A stretch of 64,000 nucleotides of DNA from Pedobacter sp. KBS0701 (GCF_005938645.2 NZ_CP042171.1:3286001-3350000); one strand, 5' to 3'. Positions 9,459-19,113 are shown, numbered from the stretch's first letter. Program-made: numbers and translations. Notes: generated from the letters alone by a model not told the origin.

Positions 9459-10659
9459 ATTTCTTCTTCGTCTCAATATTTGGCAAAAACCCTGTCAACA
9501 ACCCAATCAAAGGCAGAAATGCACAAACATTAAATACATATTCAATACTGGTAGAATCTGCTAATTTACCCAACAAGGCCGATCCGATGCCGCCCATACC
9601 AAAGGCGAAGCCAAAAAACAGTCCGGCAACTAAACCTACCTTGCCCGGGATGAGCTCTTGCGCATAAACCAAAATGGCCGAAAATGCCGATGCTAAAATC
9701 ATCCCGATGGGAACAATGAGCACACCAACCCAGAACAGACTGGCGTGCGGCAGCAACAATGCAAAAGGTGCCGTACCCAATATCGACGCCCATATCACAT
9801 ATTTTCGCCCAATTTTATCGCCTATGGGTCCGCCAAGCAACGTTCCGGCAGCTACCGAGAATAAGAATACAAATAAATAAATCTGTGAAGTTTGTACTGA
9901 GACATGAAATTTATCGATGAGGTAAAAGGTAAAATAATTGGTTAAACTCGCCATATAGAAATATTTCGAGAAAATTAACAAGAGTAAAATGCAAACCGAA
10001 AAGATCACCTTTCCTCTCGAAAATTGATTAACAACAGTTTGAATATTGACCTTTTTACTTCTCGAAAGCATAAATCCTTTGTACCAATTACCAACATAGG
10101 TTAAAATAATAATAGCCAAAAGTGCAATTACCGAAAACCAGATCAAGCTGAATTGCCCGTATGGTACAATAATCCAGGCCGCCAATAGTGGACCTAAAGA
10201 ACTACCTGCATTACCTCCCAACTGAAAAACAGATTGTGCTAATCCCCTCTTTCCTCCAGATGCGGCATGCGCCATCCTTGAGGCTTCCGGATGAAATATA
10301 GAAGAACCTATCCCAATAAAACAAACTGAAATTAATATGGTATAAAAATGAGTTGATTGGGAAAGCGAAACTAAACCGACGAGGGTAAATCCCATCCCTG
10401 TTGCAAGCGAATAAGGTTGAGGCTTTTTATCCGTATATAAACCTACAAATGGTTGTAAAAGCGATGCAGCCAATTGAAAAGTTAAAGTAATTAAACCAAT
10501 CTGCGAAAAACTTAAATGATAACTGGTTTTGATGACAGGGTAAATAGCTGGAATTAAAGATTGTATCGTATCATTTAATAAATGCGAAAAACTTAAAGCA
10601 AAAAGGATCGGAAAAACAGTTTTTTCAATAATGGAGGTAGTAGGTGTATTTTCAGTCAT
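9457..10659 (-). CDS. fsr: MFS exporter, fosmidomycin-resistance (Fsr) type
   Basis: A 400-residue, 12-helix major facilitator protein closely resembling E. coli Fsr: SFSHLLNDTIQSLIPAIYP, QIGLITLTFQLAASLLQP, GTGSS-like GIGSSIFHPEASRMA, GKRGLAQSVFQLGGNAGSSLGPLLAAWII. Fsr pumps fosmidomycin out of the cell; in other bacteria the natural substrate is uncertain. The start is the ATG at 10659: the reading frame extends seven codons further only through a TTG, and the ATG gives the expected N-terminus. It is divergent from an FMN reductase gene, leaving about 100 bases for both promoters. Confidence 0.9.
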   Translation of the reverse strand: MTENTPTTSIIEKTVFPILFALSFSHLLNDTIQSLIPAIYPVIKTSYHLSFSQIGLITLTFQLAASLLQPFVGLYTDKKPQPYSLATGMGFTLVGLVSLSQSTHFYTILISVCFIGIGSSIFHPEASRMAHAASGGKRGLAQSVFQLGGNAGSSLGPLLAAWIIVPYGQFSLIWFSVIALLAIIILTYVGNWYKGFMLSRSKKVNIQTVVNQFSRGKVIFSVCILLLLIFSKYFYMASLTNYFTFYLIDKFHVSVQTSQIYLFVFLFSVAAGTLLGGPIGDKIGRKYVIWASILGTAPFALLLPHASLFWVGVLIVPIGMILASAFSAILVYAQELIPGKVGLVAGLFFGFAFGMGGIGSALLGKLADSTSIEYVFNVCAFLPLIGLLTGFLPNIETKKK

Positions 10660-10762
10660 AACGAATAGCTTACAGGCCAAAAATAGTGATTATAAATTTT
10701 TAAACTACACATATTGTCCTTGCAAAAACCAAACATTTTGATAATGTTCTGGTTTAATAGCA

Positions 10763-11320
10763 ATGGAAAAGAACAGAAAAATTGTTGGTTTATGCGGAAG
10801 TTTGAGAAAAGGATCTTATAATGCGATGTTACTTAAAGTGGCAGGCGGATTGATCCCAGAAGGTTTCGAATTTGAAATTGTAGCCTATGATGACATCCCC
10901 GTTTATAATGCCGACCATGATTTGCCAGAAACCGAAGAACGACCTGCAAGCGTAACGAAATTCAGGGAGTCTCTGGCTGCTGCAGATGCTTTTATTATCG
11001 CTTCGCCCGAATATAACTATTCTATTCCTGGTGGATTAAAAAATGCCATTGACTGGGCAAGCCGCGGCAAAGATTCGCCTTTGATGCATAAACCAGTTGC
11101 CGTGATGGGTGCTACTCAAGGCTTATGGGGAACTGTTAGAATGCAAATGGCATTTTCGCCTGTTTTTACCTTTTTAAATATGAATCCTGTTTTACAGCCG
11201 GAAGTACTGATTGCACAAGCACAAAATAAGTTTGATGCGGATGGAAATTTAAATGACGAAAAAACAATCTCTATTATCCAAAAGAAAATAGAAAATCTCA
11301 TTTCGGCAAGCAAGGTTTAA
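10763..11320 (+). CDS. NADPH-dependent FMN reductase (ChrR/YieF-like flavoprotein)
   Basis: 185 residues with a flavodoxin-like fold. It starts with the phosphate-binding loop GLCGSLRKGSYNAML and has the flavin motif SPEYNYSIPGGLKNAIDWASRG at about 80-101, the hallmark of the PF03358 family. These enzymes carry FMN and reduce quinones, chromate or azo dyes with NAD(P)H in the cytoplasm, mainly as protection from oxidative stress. The length matches the family. It is transcribed away from fsr; the pairing of an exporter and a quinone reductase suggests a general stress or detoxification role, which is inference. Confidence 0.9.
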   Translation: MEKNRKIVGLCGSLRKGSYNAMLLKVAGGLIPEGFEFEIVAYDDIPVYNADHDLPETEERPASVTKFRESLAAADAFIIASPEYNYSIPGGLKNAIDWASRGKDSPLMHKPVAVMGATQGLWGTVRMQMAFSPVFTFLNMNPVLQPEVLIAQAQNKFDADGNLNDEKTISIIQKKIENLISASKV

Positions 11321-11637
11321 TCCCTAACCACGATCACACTTCTAAAATTCTGCCATTCTGAATACCCTAAAATCTGACATTTTTACAAAAAAAGTCAGAT
11401 TGTCAATTTGTCATACCTCAAAAATTAATCAATCGATTGATTTTTCGTCACACGAAAATAATATTGAATTAACATTAAATTTACATCTGTTTGTGCATTA
11501 AGCAGTTGAGCAAAAACTGATTTTTTGATGACGCTGAAGAAGTTTTCTGGCACAAGTGTTGACTTTTATTCAAATATAGTCAGAAATTAAAAAAGTAAAA
11601 TTGGCTATATTTTAATCACAAATAAATAATAAAAAAG
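11321..11637. other. 317-bp gene-free region upstream of a porin-like gene
   Basis: No open reading frame of interest. It contains a short palindrome aatcaatcgattgatt at about 11427-11442, and a long AT-rich leader before the beta-barrel gene at 11638 with a weak box (TATATTTTA near 11607). Such a long leader fits a highly expressed, regulated outer-membrane protein, but no clear promoter could be fixed. Confidence 0.4.
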
Positions 11638-12240
11638 ATGAAAAAACTATTATTATCTTTAGTAGCAGTAGCAGGTTTAGTTTATGGTGCACAAGCACAA
11701 ACTGAAAAAGGAAATTTTATGTTGGGTGGTAATGTAGGTGTTAATTCTACGAAAGTTGATGGTGCTCCAAAAGCAGATTTTAACTTTAGTGTATTACCAA
11801 GTGTTGGTTATTTTATCAGCAATAATTTTGCAATCGGTACGGGTGTTGGTTATGAATACGATAAAAAAGTAAGCAACAAAACTCAAGAAGGGACTTTTAA
11901 AGTTGCTCCATTTGGCCGTTACTATGTTGGTTTATCTGATCAATTTAAATTCTTCGGACAATTATCAGTACCATTGGCATTTGGTGAATTAAAAGCAACT
12001 GATGCTAATGGCGACAACGCAGTTAAATTAGGTACTACTACTAAAATCGGCGTAGAACTTGCTCCAGGTTTTGCTTTCTTCCCAACTAAGAAAATCGGTA
12101 TCGAACTTTCAGTTAAAGGTTTAAGCTACGACAATTATACTGTTAAAGCTGAAGGAACTGGCGCTAAAGTTAAAACCAATACTTTCGGCTTAAACGCTGA
12201 TACTTTCTCACCAAGATTAGGTGTACAGTTCTACTTTTAA
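11638..12240 (+). CDS. porin-like outer-membrane beta-barrel protein
   Basis: 200 residues with a classic signal peptide (MKKLLLSLVAVAGLVYGAQAQ). The mature protein has eight probable transmembrane strands (FMLGGNVGVNS, FSVLPSVGYFISNNFAIGTGVGYEY, FKVAPFGRYYVGL, FKFFGQLSVPLAFG, TKIGVELAPGFAFFPTKKIGIELSV) and ends SPRLGVQFYF with the terminal Phe recognised by the BAM machinery. It resembles the OmpW/PF13568-type barrels of Bacteroidota. Codon choice is strongly biased to a few codons (GGT, AAA, GCT), suggesting high expression. It stands alone between a long leader and a strong terminator. Confidence 0.88.
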   Translation: MKKLLLSLVAVAGLVYGAQAQTEKGNFMLGGNVGVNSTKVDGAPKADFNFSVLPSVGYFISNNFAIGTGVGYEYDKKVSNKTQEGTFKVAPFGRYYVGLSDQFKFFGQLSVPLAFGELKATDANGDNAVKLGTTTKIGVELAPGFAFFPTKKIGIELSVKGLSYDNYTVKAEGTGAKVKTNTFGLNADTFSPRLGVQFYF

Positions 12241-12284
12241 TTAATTATCCCTTAGGGGAAACTTAATAAAATGACTTTTTTTCG

Positions 12285-12317
12285 AAGAGCGTCCCGGTTT
12301 ACCACCGGGACGCTCTT
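12285..12317 (+). terminator. strong terminator hairpin of the porin-like gene
   Basis: A perfect 14-bp stem (aagagcgtcccggt with its complement) around a 5-base loop, followed by tgtttattt. It ends four bases before the stop codon of the convergent M28 peptidase gene. Confidence 0.88.
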
Positions 12318-12320
12318 TGT

Positions 12321-13973
12321 TTATTTCTTTTCTCTGATGATTTTAAATTCCGATCCGTCCTTCCATTCCGGATAAGAAGTTTCATTACTGATGCAGTAGC
12401 CCATATCAAAAAGCATCCGGACATCTTCTATAATACCTGACAAATCCCAGGCTTTGGCATCGAAATTATCCTGTGGCGAATGGTAGCGGAATTTGGTAAA
12501 ATCGGCCACCTGCTTTAATCCCCATGTTCTGCCGTTTTTGATGTTATTTACACCCGAACCGGTAAATAATGAAGGTACACCTACCTTTGCCAGATTAAAA
12601 TGATCGGACCGGTAGTACAATCCGGATGATGGAACAGGATCTGGCACAATTACCCGCCCCTGCTTCTTAGCTGCTTCCGCAGCGTAATCTTCCAGTTCTG
12701 ACTGACCAAAGCCGTACACGACAATATCTTTCGTTTTACCCGCTATTCCCATCATATCCATATTGATGTTGGCAACAGTTTTATCCAATGGAAAAACAGG
12801 ATGTTTGGCATAATACTCAGACCCTAAAAGACCTTGCTCTTCAGCTGTATAAGAAATAAACAGAATGGTACGCCCAGGTACTTTAGGTAACTTTTTAAAT
12901 GCCGAAGCAATTTCAAATAAAGCGGCTACACCTGTTGCATTATCAACCGCTCCGTTATAAATAGAATCGCCTTGTACTTTCTCTCCTACCCCAAGATGAT
13001 CCCAGTGTGCAGAATAAATAATAGCTTCATCTTTACGTTTATCGCCTGGTATTTTAGCCAGAACATTATAAGTAACCGATTTCTTAATGGTATTTTTAAC
13101 TTTTAGTGAAGTACTAATATTTAAATCAACAGCCTTAAAACCTTTTTTCCTGGCACTTAATGCCAATTGATCGAATGATTTACCATCCAATGCAAATAGC
13201 TGTTTTGCCTTATCTAAAGTAATCCAGCCTTCTACCACAGCCCTGCTCATTCCATTATCTTCACTTTGCAGGGTAAGTTTGGATTTCGACCAACCACTTC
13301 GGACTACTGTCCACGGATAAGCTGCCGGTTCGGTATCATGAACTATAATAATCCCTGTGGCTCCCTGACGGGCAGCCTCTTCAAATTTATAAGTCCATCT
13401 GCCGTAGTAAGTCATATTTTTACCTTTAAACAAAGTAGAATCTGCAAAACCAGGATCATTAATCAACACCACTACCGTTTTTCCCTTTACATCAAGGTTC
13501 GCATAATCGTTCCAGCCAAATTCCGGAGCTACGATACCATAGCCTGCAAAAACAAGTTGCGAGTTACTCATGCTCACTTCATCTTGCACACGGCGGGTAC
13601 CGGCTACAAAATCGGTTAAATAACTTAATGTTAGCGAAGCAGTTTTTCCTTTCAATAACATTTTATCTTCAGGCACAGATTTAATTTCTACCATCGGTAC
13701 CTCCTGAAAGAAACTATCTCCATTGCCTGGCTGCAGGCCTAGTTTTTCGAACTGAGCTTTTAGATAACTAATGGTTTTGGTTTCACCATTGGTAAAGGGT
13801 TTTCTTCCCTCCAAACTATCAGCAGCAATAACAGATAAATATCGGGTTAAACTCGAGTCATTAATAGCTTTTATAGCTAAAGAATCAGCATTAACATCAG
13901 TGCTTTTTGCGCCTTGTTTGCAGGAACCAAGGAAGAGAAGTGCACAGCTAGAAAATATTAGGAATTTTCTCAT
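12321..13973 (-). CDS. M28-family zinc aminopeptidase, lipoprotein with PA domain
   Basis: 550 residues from the ATG at 13973; an in-frame GTG eleven codons upstream would hide the lipobox and is rejected. Residues 1-18 are a lipoprotein signal (LLFLGSC). A protease-associated domain lies at about 130-250 (LVFAGYGIVAPEFGWNDYANLDVKGK). The catalytic domain has the M28 co-catalytic zinc ligands: His in YSAHWDHLG, bridging Asp in NGAVDNATG, the Glu pair in TAEEQG, then NMDMMG and a late His in SDHFNLA. It probably trims amino-terminal residues of peptides in the periplasm or at the surface. A second, shorter M28 enzyme is at 58.7 kb. Confidence 0.92.
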   Translation of the reverse strand: MRKFLIFSSCALLFLGSCKQGAKSTDVNADSLAIKAINDSSLTRYLSVIAADSLEGRKPFTNGETKTISYLKAQFEKLGLQPGNGDSFFQEVPMVEIKSVPEDKMLLKGKTASLTLSYLTDFVAGTRRVQDEVSMSNSQLVFAGYGIVAPEFGWNDYANLDVKGKTVVVLINDPGFADSTLFKGKNMTYYGRWTYKFEEAARQGATGIIIVHDTEPAAYPWTVVRSGWSKSKLTLQSEDNGMSRAVVEGWITLDKAKQLFALDGKSFDQLALSARKKGFKAVDLNISTSLKVKNTIKKSVTYNVLAKIPGDKRKDEAIIYSAHWDHLGVGEKVQGDSIYNGAVDNATGVAALFEIASAFKKLPKVPGRTILFISYTAEEQGLLGSEYYAKHPVFPLDKTVANINMDMMGIAGKTKDIVVYGFGQSELEDYAAEAAKKQGRVIVPDPVPSSGLYYRSDHFNLAKVGVPSLFTGSGVNNIKNGRTWGLKQVADFTKFRYHSPQDNFDAKAWDLSGIIEDVRMLFDMGYCISNETSYPEWKDGSEFKIIREKK

Positions 13974-14068
13974 TTTAAAGGATTTTTTTCTGAAATGATT
14001 AATCACATTTGCTGAAAAATACGAAGAAATTAGGAGTTTCTGTACTTATAATCCAAAATTTGAGGATC

Positions 14069-14155
14069 TCCCGCTGATGTAGCAGATTTACGCAGACTAA
14101 ACTTTAAGCATCCTTAATTCTAAATTTCAGCGTTTATCATCTTAAATCTGCGGGA
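14069..14155. repeat. dispersed inverted repeat (ATCTGCGGGA type)
   Basis: tcccgc..cagattta (from 14069) and taaatctgcggga (to 14155) form outward-facing arms around about 50 bases. Related words with (A)CAGAT/ATCTG recur at 18063-18122 and 25444-25520, always between genes. Confidence 0.6.
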
Positions 14156-14212
14156 ACAAACATACGCCTCCCGCTAACCACAAAGATTTACACAAAACAT
14201 GTATAGTTAGCG

Positions 14213-17038
14213 TTATTTCTTAATCAACTTAAATTTCTTTAACTGCTGCCCATTTTTATTAATTACTCCTACATACACCCCTGTAGATAAAGCATTAAGT
14301 GCAAATTTATTTGAACTTGTGGCTTTTTCTTCAAAAACTTTCTGTCCTAATATATTAAAAATAGACAGGCTATAATCTTCAAATGATCCGCTAATAATGG
14401 TTAAATAATCAGCTACAGGGTTAGGAAAAAAAGAAAATTCATTCTCCTTCAGGAAAACCACCGATACCATATCGCTCTGTATCTGACCGTTGGCCGTTTC
14501 GAAAGTAACACGATAAAACTGGATTCCAGCTTTAGGCTTATCATCAAAACTGGTATAATTTAGCTGATTTGAAATGGGTTTGGTTTGCTGTAAAACACTA
14601 AAAGTATTTGGACCTGTCAGTTTTTCCCAAATGATGTTCTTTAAATCCAAAGTACTGCCTATACTCAGGTCAATTCTTATCCGCTGATCATCGGTCACTG
14701 ATGCAAATAAATTTCTCACATAACAGGCAATTCCCTGCTGTGTATAATCGATCGTATAACTTTTTAAACCCGTAAAATCTATGCCGTTTGCAGCCACAGC
14801 AAAATATTTGCTATTAATCTTGTTTGTATCAAGCTTAACTATGGTATCAGCAAGGGTTAACACGGGAGAAAGAATATTATCTACAATATTGTACAAAGTA
14901 TAGTCTTTTGCACCCGGTTGCGGGTTCCAGTTAAGCGCCACTCCATCTTTACAAAAATAGCCAACGCTTAATATCCTGGGACTGGAAATAACAAACGGCT
15001 GGCTCAATATCACATTTCCTTCCACTTCCATTTTTACCATTGCTTTAACAAACAGATCTGGTGGATTCCAATGGTAAAAACCTTTACTTAAATCGACGCC
15101 AGAAGCAATTGATTTCCATGTAGTACCTCCATCATAACTCACCAGCAAGTTTCCCGTTTTGCTTGTATAGGTATTCTCCCAACGGATATAGTTATCTTCA
15201 TTGGCAAAAAAGTATTCGTTTTTTCCGGGACAGATAAAGGAAAAAGTGTTTTTGAATATGTAACGATAAGCCAGTGCGAAAGGCTGGTTATTACCTTGTT
15301 TAATCCTATTACCTTTGACATGAATAGTATAAGCACCTGTAGGTGGATTATCAAGGGTAATCTGCTGAACATTATTGATAAGGTCTGCCTTACGCACTGC
15401 TGGTTTTGAAAGGGAATCTAAATGAGGAAAACTGCTTAATACCCAAGGCAGGATTTGGCTCCCTGTGGGAGTTTCGAGACTTAAATCTAATCCATTAACT
15501 AAACTTTGTGCTGCATTTACAACAGCAGGAGGATCATTCCATGCAATAGTCAGTTTCAATTCAGCTACATTAGCCGGAATAGCCAAAGAAACAGGCAAGT
15601 CCTGATTTTTGGCCACTTCATATAATGACACCCTATTTTCATCTAAAGTTTTTAACGATTGGGCTACATTCAGTTTTCCATAACCGTACACAAAGTCAAC
15701 CTGCGGTGTGCCTAAATCATCGGCAGAATTAATCACTGTTGCCCTGACCAGTGATGCGGATGCTCCTTTTTTATATTTCTGCCGATAAAATTGTTCCAAC
15801 AAAGCAATCGATCCACTAGTAATCGCTGCAGCGCCTGATGTTCCGTCTTCGCCCAATGCAACAAGTTCTGGCTTTACACGCCCATCGTACGCAGGACCTT
15901 TACTGCTCAAATTTTCAGAAATATTTTCTCTGTTGATCCCTCCTATCACCAATAGATTTTTCGCCTGCTTAAAATTACCTGTTAAATTGGCACGGGCAGT
16001 AATACCTTGATAAAATCCTACTGAAGGTGTGGTTGTTCCTTTATTTCCAGCAGAAAAAATATGGATCAAAGTATCGGTTTCGAAGATCTGTTTATCGTAT
16101 GCCGCAGCCTCTATTCCGTAATCATTATCGATATCGGTACCATAAGAATGATTTTGAACGCTAACCTGAAGTTTATTTAAATCAGTAATCAGATCGGGCA
16201 TCAGGTTAGTGAAATCAGAATAGGCAAGTTTGGCCTTTGGTGCCGCGCCTAAACCGCGGATAAAGGAATTACCATTTCCTAAAGCTAAAGTTGCCATATC
16301 GGTAGCATGAGTGGTTGGCATTTTGCCAATAGTGGCTCCGGTAACCGTTTTGCCTAATAAATCAAGATCGGCAGCATCATACATTCCTTCTTTAAAAGAA
16401 ACATTTATACCCGAACCATCAATGCCGGGAAAAAGATTTCGGGCGTTAGAAATTTGGTTTAAAGCCAGGTCGAGCCCATTTATAACCACCTCCTCTTTAG
16501 CGACAGGCAAAATATCGGCGTATAAGATATCATTAAGCTCCAACAACAGCATTAAATCGCTTGATGATAGGTAAACAGTACAAATTTGATTTACATTATC
16601 AGTTGATTTTATCTTTAAACTTGCAATAACCCTGGGTAACGCATTTATATTTTTGACGGCTAGCCGGACCAGGATAGAATCGTTCCTTTTATTGCTTTTA
16701 CTCAGCACTTTCATCAATCTATCACTAACCTTCCAAAGTCTGTTGGCTTGTTCCTGGTAAATTATATTGTTTGAAAAGTTAGCAATATTCGATTTTTCGA
16801 CAATAAAATAATCACCTGAAAGACTTTTTTGAGGTTTCAACAATTGAATTTCGGCCGCTGTTAAGGTACGGTTGAACCTGACCAAAACAGACTGATCGCT
16901 CCCTAACTTTAAAGCGTTACCTGTTCTTGAAATATATTTTTCATTTTTTTTATCTATTCCACCAGGTTGTATCTGTGCGTTTAAACTAAGTACAGACAGA
17001 CAAAAATATAAAACTAAAAATACAGTAGTGACTTTCAA
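14213..17038 (-). CDS. S8 (subtilisin-like) serine peptidase exported by T9SS
   Basis: 941 residues: signal peptide (cleaved after SLNAQ), an N-terminal propeptide-like region to about 190, a subtilase domain at about 200-470, beta-sandwich regions, and a type A T9SS sorting domain in the last 75 residues (FFPNPVADYLTI..FNILGQKVFE..STGVYVGVIN...KLIKK). Catalytic His is H244 (TTHATDMAT), the oxyanion Asn is N332 (FSAGNKG) and the nucleophile is S401 (EDGTSGAAA). Where the catalytic Asp is expected (V-x-x-x-D) the sequence reads VSFKEG, placing Glu217 there. It is probably a surface or released protease; the unusual acid may lower or alter activity. It is divergent from the M57 gene. Confidence 0.9.
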   Translation of the reverse strand: MKVTTVFLVLYFCLSVLSLNAQIQPGGIDKKNEKYISRTGNALKLGSDQSVLVRFNRTLTAAEIQLLKPQKSLSGDYFIVEKSNIANFSNNIIYQEQANRLWKVSDRLMKVLSKSNKRNDSILVRLAVKNINALPRVIASLKIKSTDNVNQICTVYLSSSDLMLLLELNDILYADILPVAKEEVVINGLDLALNQISNARNLFPGIDGSGINVSFKEGMYDAADLDLLGKTVTGATIGKMPTTHATDMATLALGNGNSFIRGLGAAPKAKLAYSDFTNLMPDLITDLNKLQVSVQNHSYGTDIDNDYGIEAAAYDKQIFETDTLIHIFSAGNKGTTTPSVGFYQGITARANLTGNFKQAKNLLVIGGINRENISENLSSKGPAYDGRVKPELVALGEDGTSGAAAITSGSIALLEQFYRQKYKKGASASLVRATVINSADDLGTPQVDFVYGYGKLNVAQSLKTLDENRVSLYEVAKNQDLPVSLAIPANVAELKLTIAWNDPPAVVNAAQSLVNGLDLSLETPTGSQILPWVLSSFPHLDSLSKPAVRKADLINNVQQITLDNPPTGAYTIHVKGNRIKQGNNQPFALAYRYIFKNTFSFICPGKNEYFFANEDNYIRWENTYTSKTGNLLVSYDGGTTWKSIASGVDLSKGFYHWNPPDLFVKAMVKMEVEGNVILSQPFVISSPRILSVGYFCKDGVALNWNPQPGAKDYTLYNIVDNILSPVLTLADTIVKLDTNKINSKYFAVAANGIDFTGLKSYTIDYTQQGIACYVRNLFASVTDDQRIRIDLSIGSTLDLKNIIWEKLTGPNTFSVLQQTKPISNQLNYTSFDDKPKAGIQFYRVTFETANGQIQSDMVSVVFLKENEFSFFPNPVADYLTIISGSFEDYSLSIFNILGQKVFEEKATSSNKFALNALSTGVYVGVINKNGQQLKKFKLIKK

Positions 17039-17160
17039 TAATTATTTTATTATAAAATTTTGTTTACATGGTTTATCTTCCCTAAATTAGGATTTATAAG
17101 GTAATCCACAAACATTATTAACTAACTTATTCAACCTAAACTAATTTAATTCTAACTAAG

Positions 17161-17997
17161 ATGAAAACAACTAATTTTTTATCGATTGCAGCAGCATGCC
17201 TTTTACTCACTAACCTATACTCTTGTAAAAGTAATAATACAGAAAATGCAGTAGAAAGTAAGACTGAAATCTCAGCAGACAAGTTATCACAGATCAAATC
17301 CTTAGGCTTCAGTACCGATAATATCCGCAAGACAGATGAAGGTTATCTGGTAGAAGGCGATATTCTTTTAACTGACGACAATTTAGCTGAACCTTCTACT
17401 GGTGCAAATTTAAACATAGCCGAAACTGAACAATACCGAACCACAAATATTGTTAAATCGTTACCACGGGTAATTACAGTATCGGTAACCAATTTGCCTC
17501 AGGTATATAGCGATGCGGTAAACACCATGATTTCGAGATACAACTCCCTGGGCTTACGTATTACTTTCCAAAGGGCTAGTGCCGGAACAACCGGAAACAT
17601 TAATGTGGTAGGTTTTAACGAAGGTCCGAGCGGCGGTTTTATAACTTTAGGCTCTGCTGGTTTCCCTACTTCGTCAGGTCAGCCTTTTAATCAGATCAGA
17701 ATGAACACCAATTCAGCTGCCTATGGTTCCAATCCTAATCTACTCTACCTGGCTTCAGTAATTCAGCATGAAGTTGGCCATTGCATTGGTTTCCGTCATA
17801 CAGATTATATGAACCGCGCTTTTAGCTGTGGTGCAAGTGGTGCAGGCAATGAAGGCGCATCAAATGTTGGCGCTGTAAGAATACTAGGAACACCTTCTAA
17901 TCCTGATGCAGCTTCATTCATGTTAGCCTGTTCTAACGGCGGCAACCGCACTTTCAATGCAAATGATGTAATTGCTGTAAATTACCTTTACAAATAA
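17161..17997 (+). CDS. M57-type (dual-action HEIGH) metalloprotease, lipoprotein
   Basis: 278 residues with a lipoprotein signal (LLLTNLYSCKS). The C-terminal half carries the metzincin zinc motif HEVGHCIGFRH at residues 203-213, followed by Met in TDYMNR, which suits the Met-turn region of the dual-action HEIGH peptidase family (PF12388). The preceding strand (INVVGFNEG, IRMNTNS) is also typical. Such enzymes are secreted, calcium-stabilised endopeptidases. A strong terminator follows. It is transcribed divergently from the S8 peptidase with 122 bases between them, so the two secreted peptidases may share control, though no operator is evident. Confidence 0.88.
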   Translation: MKTTNFLSIAAACLLLTNLYSCKSNNTENAVESKTEISADKLSQIKSLGFSTDNIRKTDEGYLVEGDILLTDDNLAEPSTGANLNIAETEQYRTTNIVKSLPRVITVSVTNLPQVYSDAVNTMISRYNSLGLRITFQRASAGTTGNINVVGFNEGPSGGFITLGSAGFPTSSGQPFNQIRMNTNSAAYGSNPNLLYLASVIQHEVGHCIGFRHTDYMNRAFSCGASGAGNEGASNVGAVRILGTPSNPDAASFMLACSNGGNRTFNANDVIAVNYLYK

Positions 17998-18028
17998 AAA
18001 CCCTTAACGGATTACCTTAACAGATCAG

Positions 18029-18056
18029 AAGCCCCGAAAATTCGGGGCTTTTTTGT
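18029..18056 (+). terminator. Rho-independent terminator of the M57 gene
   Basis: A 10-bp perfect stem aagccccgaa / ttcggggctt with a minimal 2-base linker is followed by six T, about 30 bases after the stop. Confidence 0.9.
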
Positions 18057-18062
18057 TTATTG

Positions 18063-18122
18063 TCCACAGATGGACACAGATAAACGCGGATTGAATCTGT
18101 GTTCATCCTTTTTATCTGTGGT
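18063..18122. repeat. dispersed CACAGAT/ATCTGTG repeat
   Basis: ccacagat, cacagat, atctgtg and atctgtgg occur as two nested complementary pairs within 60 bases. It matches in style the repeats at 14069 and 25444. Confidence 0.6.
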
Positions 18123-18181
18123 TAAATAAAACAAAATGGTTTATGAGGAGAAAAATCATAAACAATCATGTTTTTAAAAAT

Positions 18182-18625
18182 TTAATCTGCTACCTCTTTG
18201 ATAAACTTTCCAACTGCGTCGTACCAAACATTTACATCCGGTATACCTTCGATATCGATTTTATAGGTTATTTTTCCGGCAGTATTAATCCAATCTACAT
18301 CATCGATCCTACCCTTTGGGTATTTTGCTTTAATATTTTTAGCAATTACTGCTGGCAATTGGGCATTTGGAATATCTTTTTCGAAAGAAAGTGTTTTACC
18401 CGAAGCCGCATAAGTAGCTTTATGATCAACTTTTCCTATATTAAAATCGACCTCATAATTTTCGCCTTTCTTTTCCCAGTCTACATCCGTTGCTTTCGGA
18501 TAAGCTTTATTAAATGCCGCTTTAATAACAGATGGAACATCTTTTTGATCTATATCTTGAGCGCTGCTACTGGCAATCCCTCCAACTAAGAGAAATGCTG
18601 CCAAAATTGTGCTTTTATAATTCAT
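18182..18625 (-). CDS. periplasmic PepSY-like protein
   Basis: 147 residues from the ATG at 18625, giving a signal peptide (MNYKSTILAAFLLVGGIASSSAQ); the longer frame reaching 18682 lacks a proper leader. The mature part has two repeats with the pattern VxxAFxxxYPKATDVDWEKKG-xYEVDF and IxAKYPKGRIDDVDWINTAG-xITYKIDIEG, the signature of the PepSY-like family (PF11396). Members bind to or inhibit secreted partners and are abundant in Bacteroidota. The partner is unknown. It is alone in its region, with a gene-free repeat area upstream. Confidence 0.87.
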   Translation of the reverse strand: MNYKSTILAAFLLVGGIASSSAQDIDQKDVPSVIKAAFNKAYPKATDVDWEKKGENYEVDFNIGKVDHKATYAASGKTLSFEKDIPNAQLPAVIAKNIKAKYPKGRIDDVDWINTAGKITYKIDIEGIPDVNVWYDAVGKFIKEVAD

Positions 18626-18751
18626 AATAAAACAACAGTCATGTCCTTTAATTGTTTCGCTCGTATGAAGTGCGTAAAGCATACTTCCAAGAGCTATCTA
18701 TACCGACAACAGCACCAACCATGAGATTACCATGGCTATTAGTATTAGTCT
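18626..18751. other. upstream region of the PepSY-like gene
   Basis: 126 bases up to the start of the first repeat copy. The ORFs that can be read here and in the following repeats (for example 18652-18932 on the plus strand) have no recognisable protein features and do not agree between the two repeat copies. Confidence 0.5.
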
Positions 18752-19105
18752 CAGCAGTGCCGTGTTTTTTTGGAGCGCAATACCTATGCAAAACATTTCG
18801 CTTGTCCCGTTTTACGTTTATACGCTTCGCTGCCTCGTGCCTCGTTGCTGCAGGGTAACACTTCAACCGGGGCTAGGTGGCCAATGCAGCATTCCATTTT
18901 TGAGGTTGCATGAGCACCTACTTTGTTTCTAAACCTGATTAGCGCCAAATAGCTCCCGATTTAAACCAATATTGTATTTAAGAAAATTCAAATCGGGACT
19001 ATAGGCAATAGCAGGACTGAAATAACCGAAGAACTACCGGAGCTTGCTTTCTCAAAAAGCCATCTAACAGTAACACTAATTAGATAGATTGCCACACCTG
19101 ATGAA
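18752..19105. repeat. modular intergenic element, copy 1 of a tandem pair
   Basis: About 355 bases that recur almost directly downstream (offset 361-366 bases). Landmarks in order: ggagcgcaatacct, cgcttcgctgcctcgtgcc, catttttgaggttgcat (18895-18911), taaacctgat, a hairpin whose arms are cccgattt and aaatcggg (18954-19001), actatagg, agcaggactgaaataacc. No reading frame is conserved between copies, whereas the hairpin and flanking words are, which suggests a structured or mobile non-coding element. Confidence 0.85.
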
Positions 19106-19113
19106 GGCTTATG

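Noticed and set aside
13266..13619. 117-residue plus-strand ORF inside the M28 gene
   Set aside because: It lies wholly antisense to a well-supported gene and has no recognisable motif.
18652..18932. Short plus-strand ORFs over the first repeat copy
   Set aside because: They overlap each other, show no protein features and are not maintained in the second copy.
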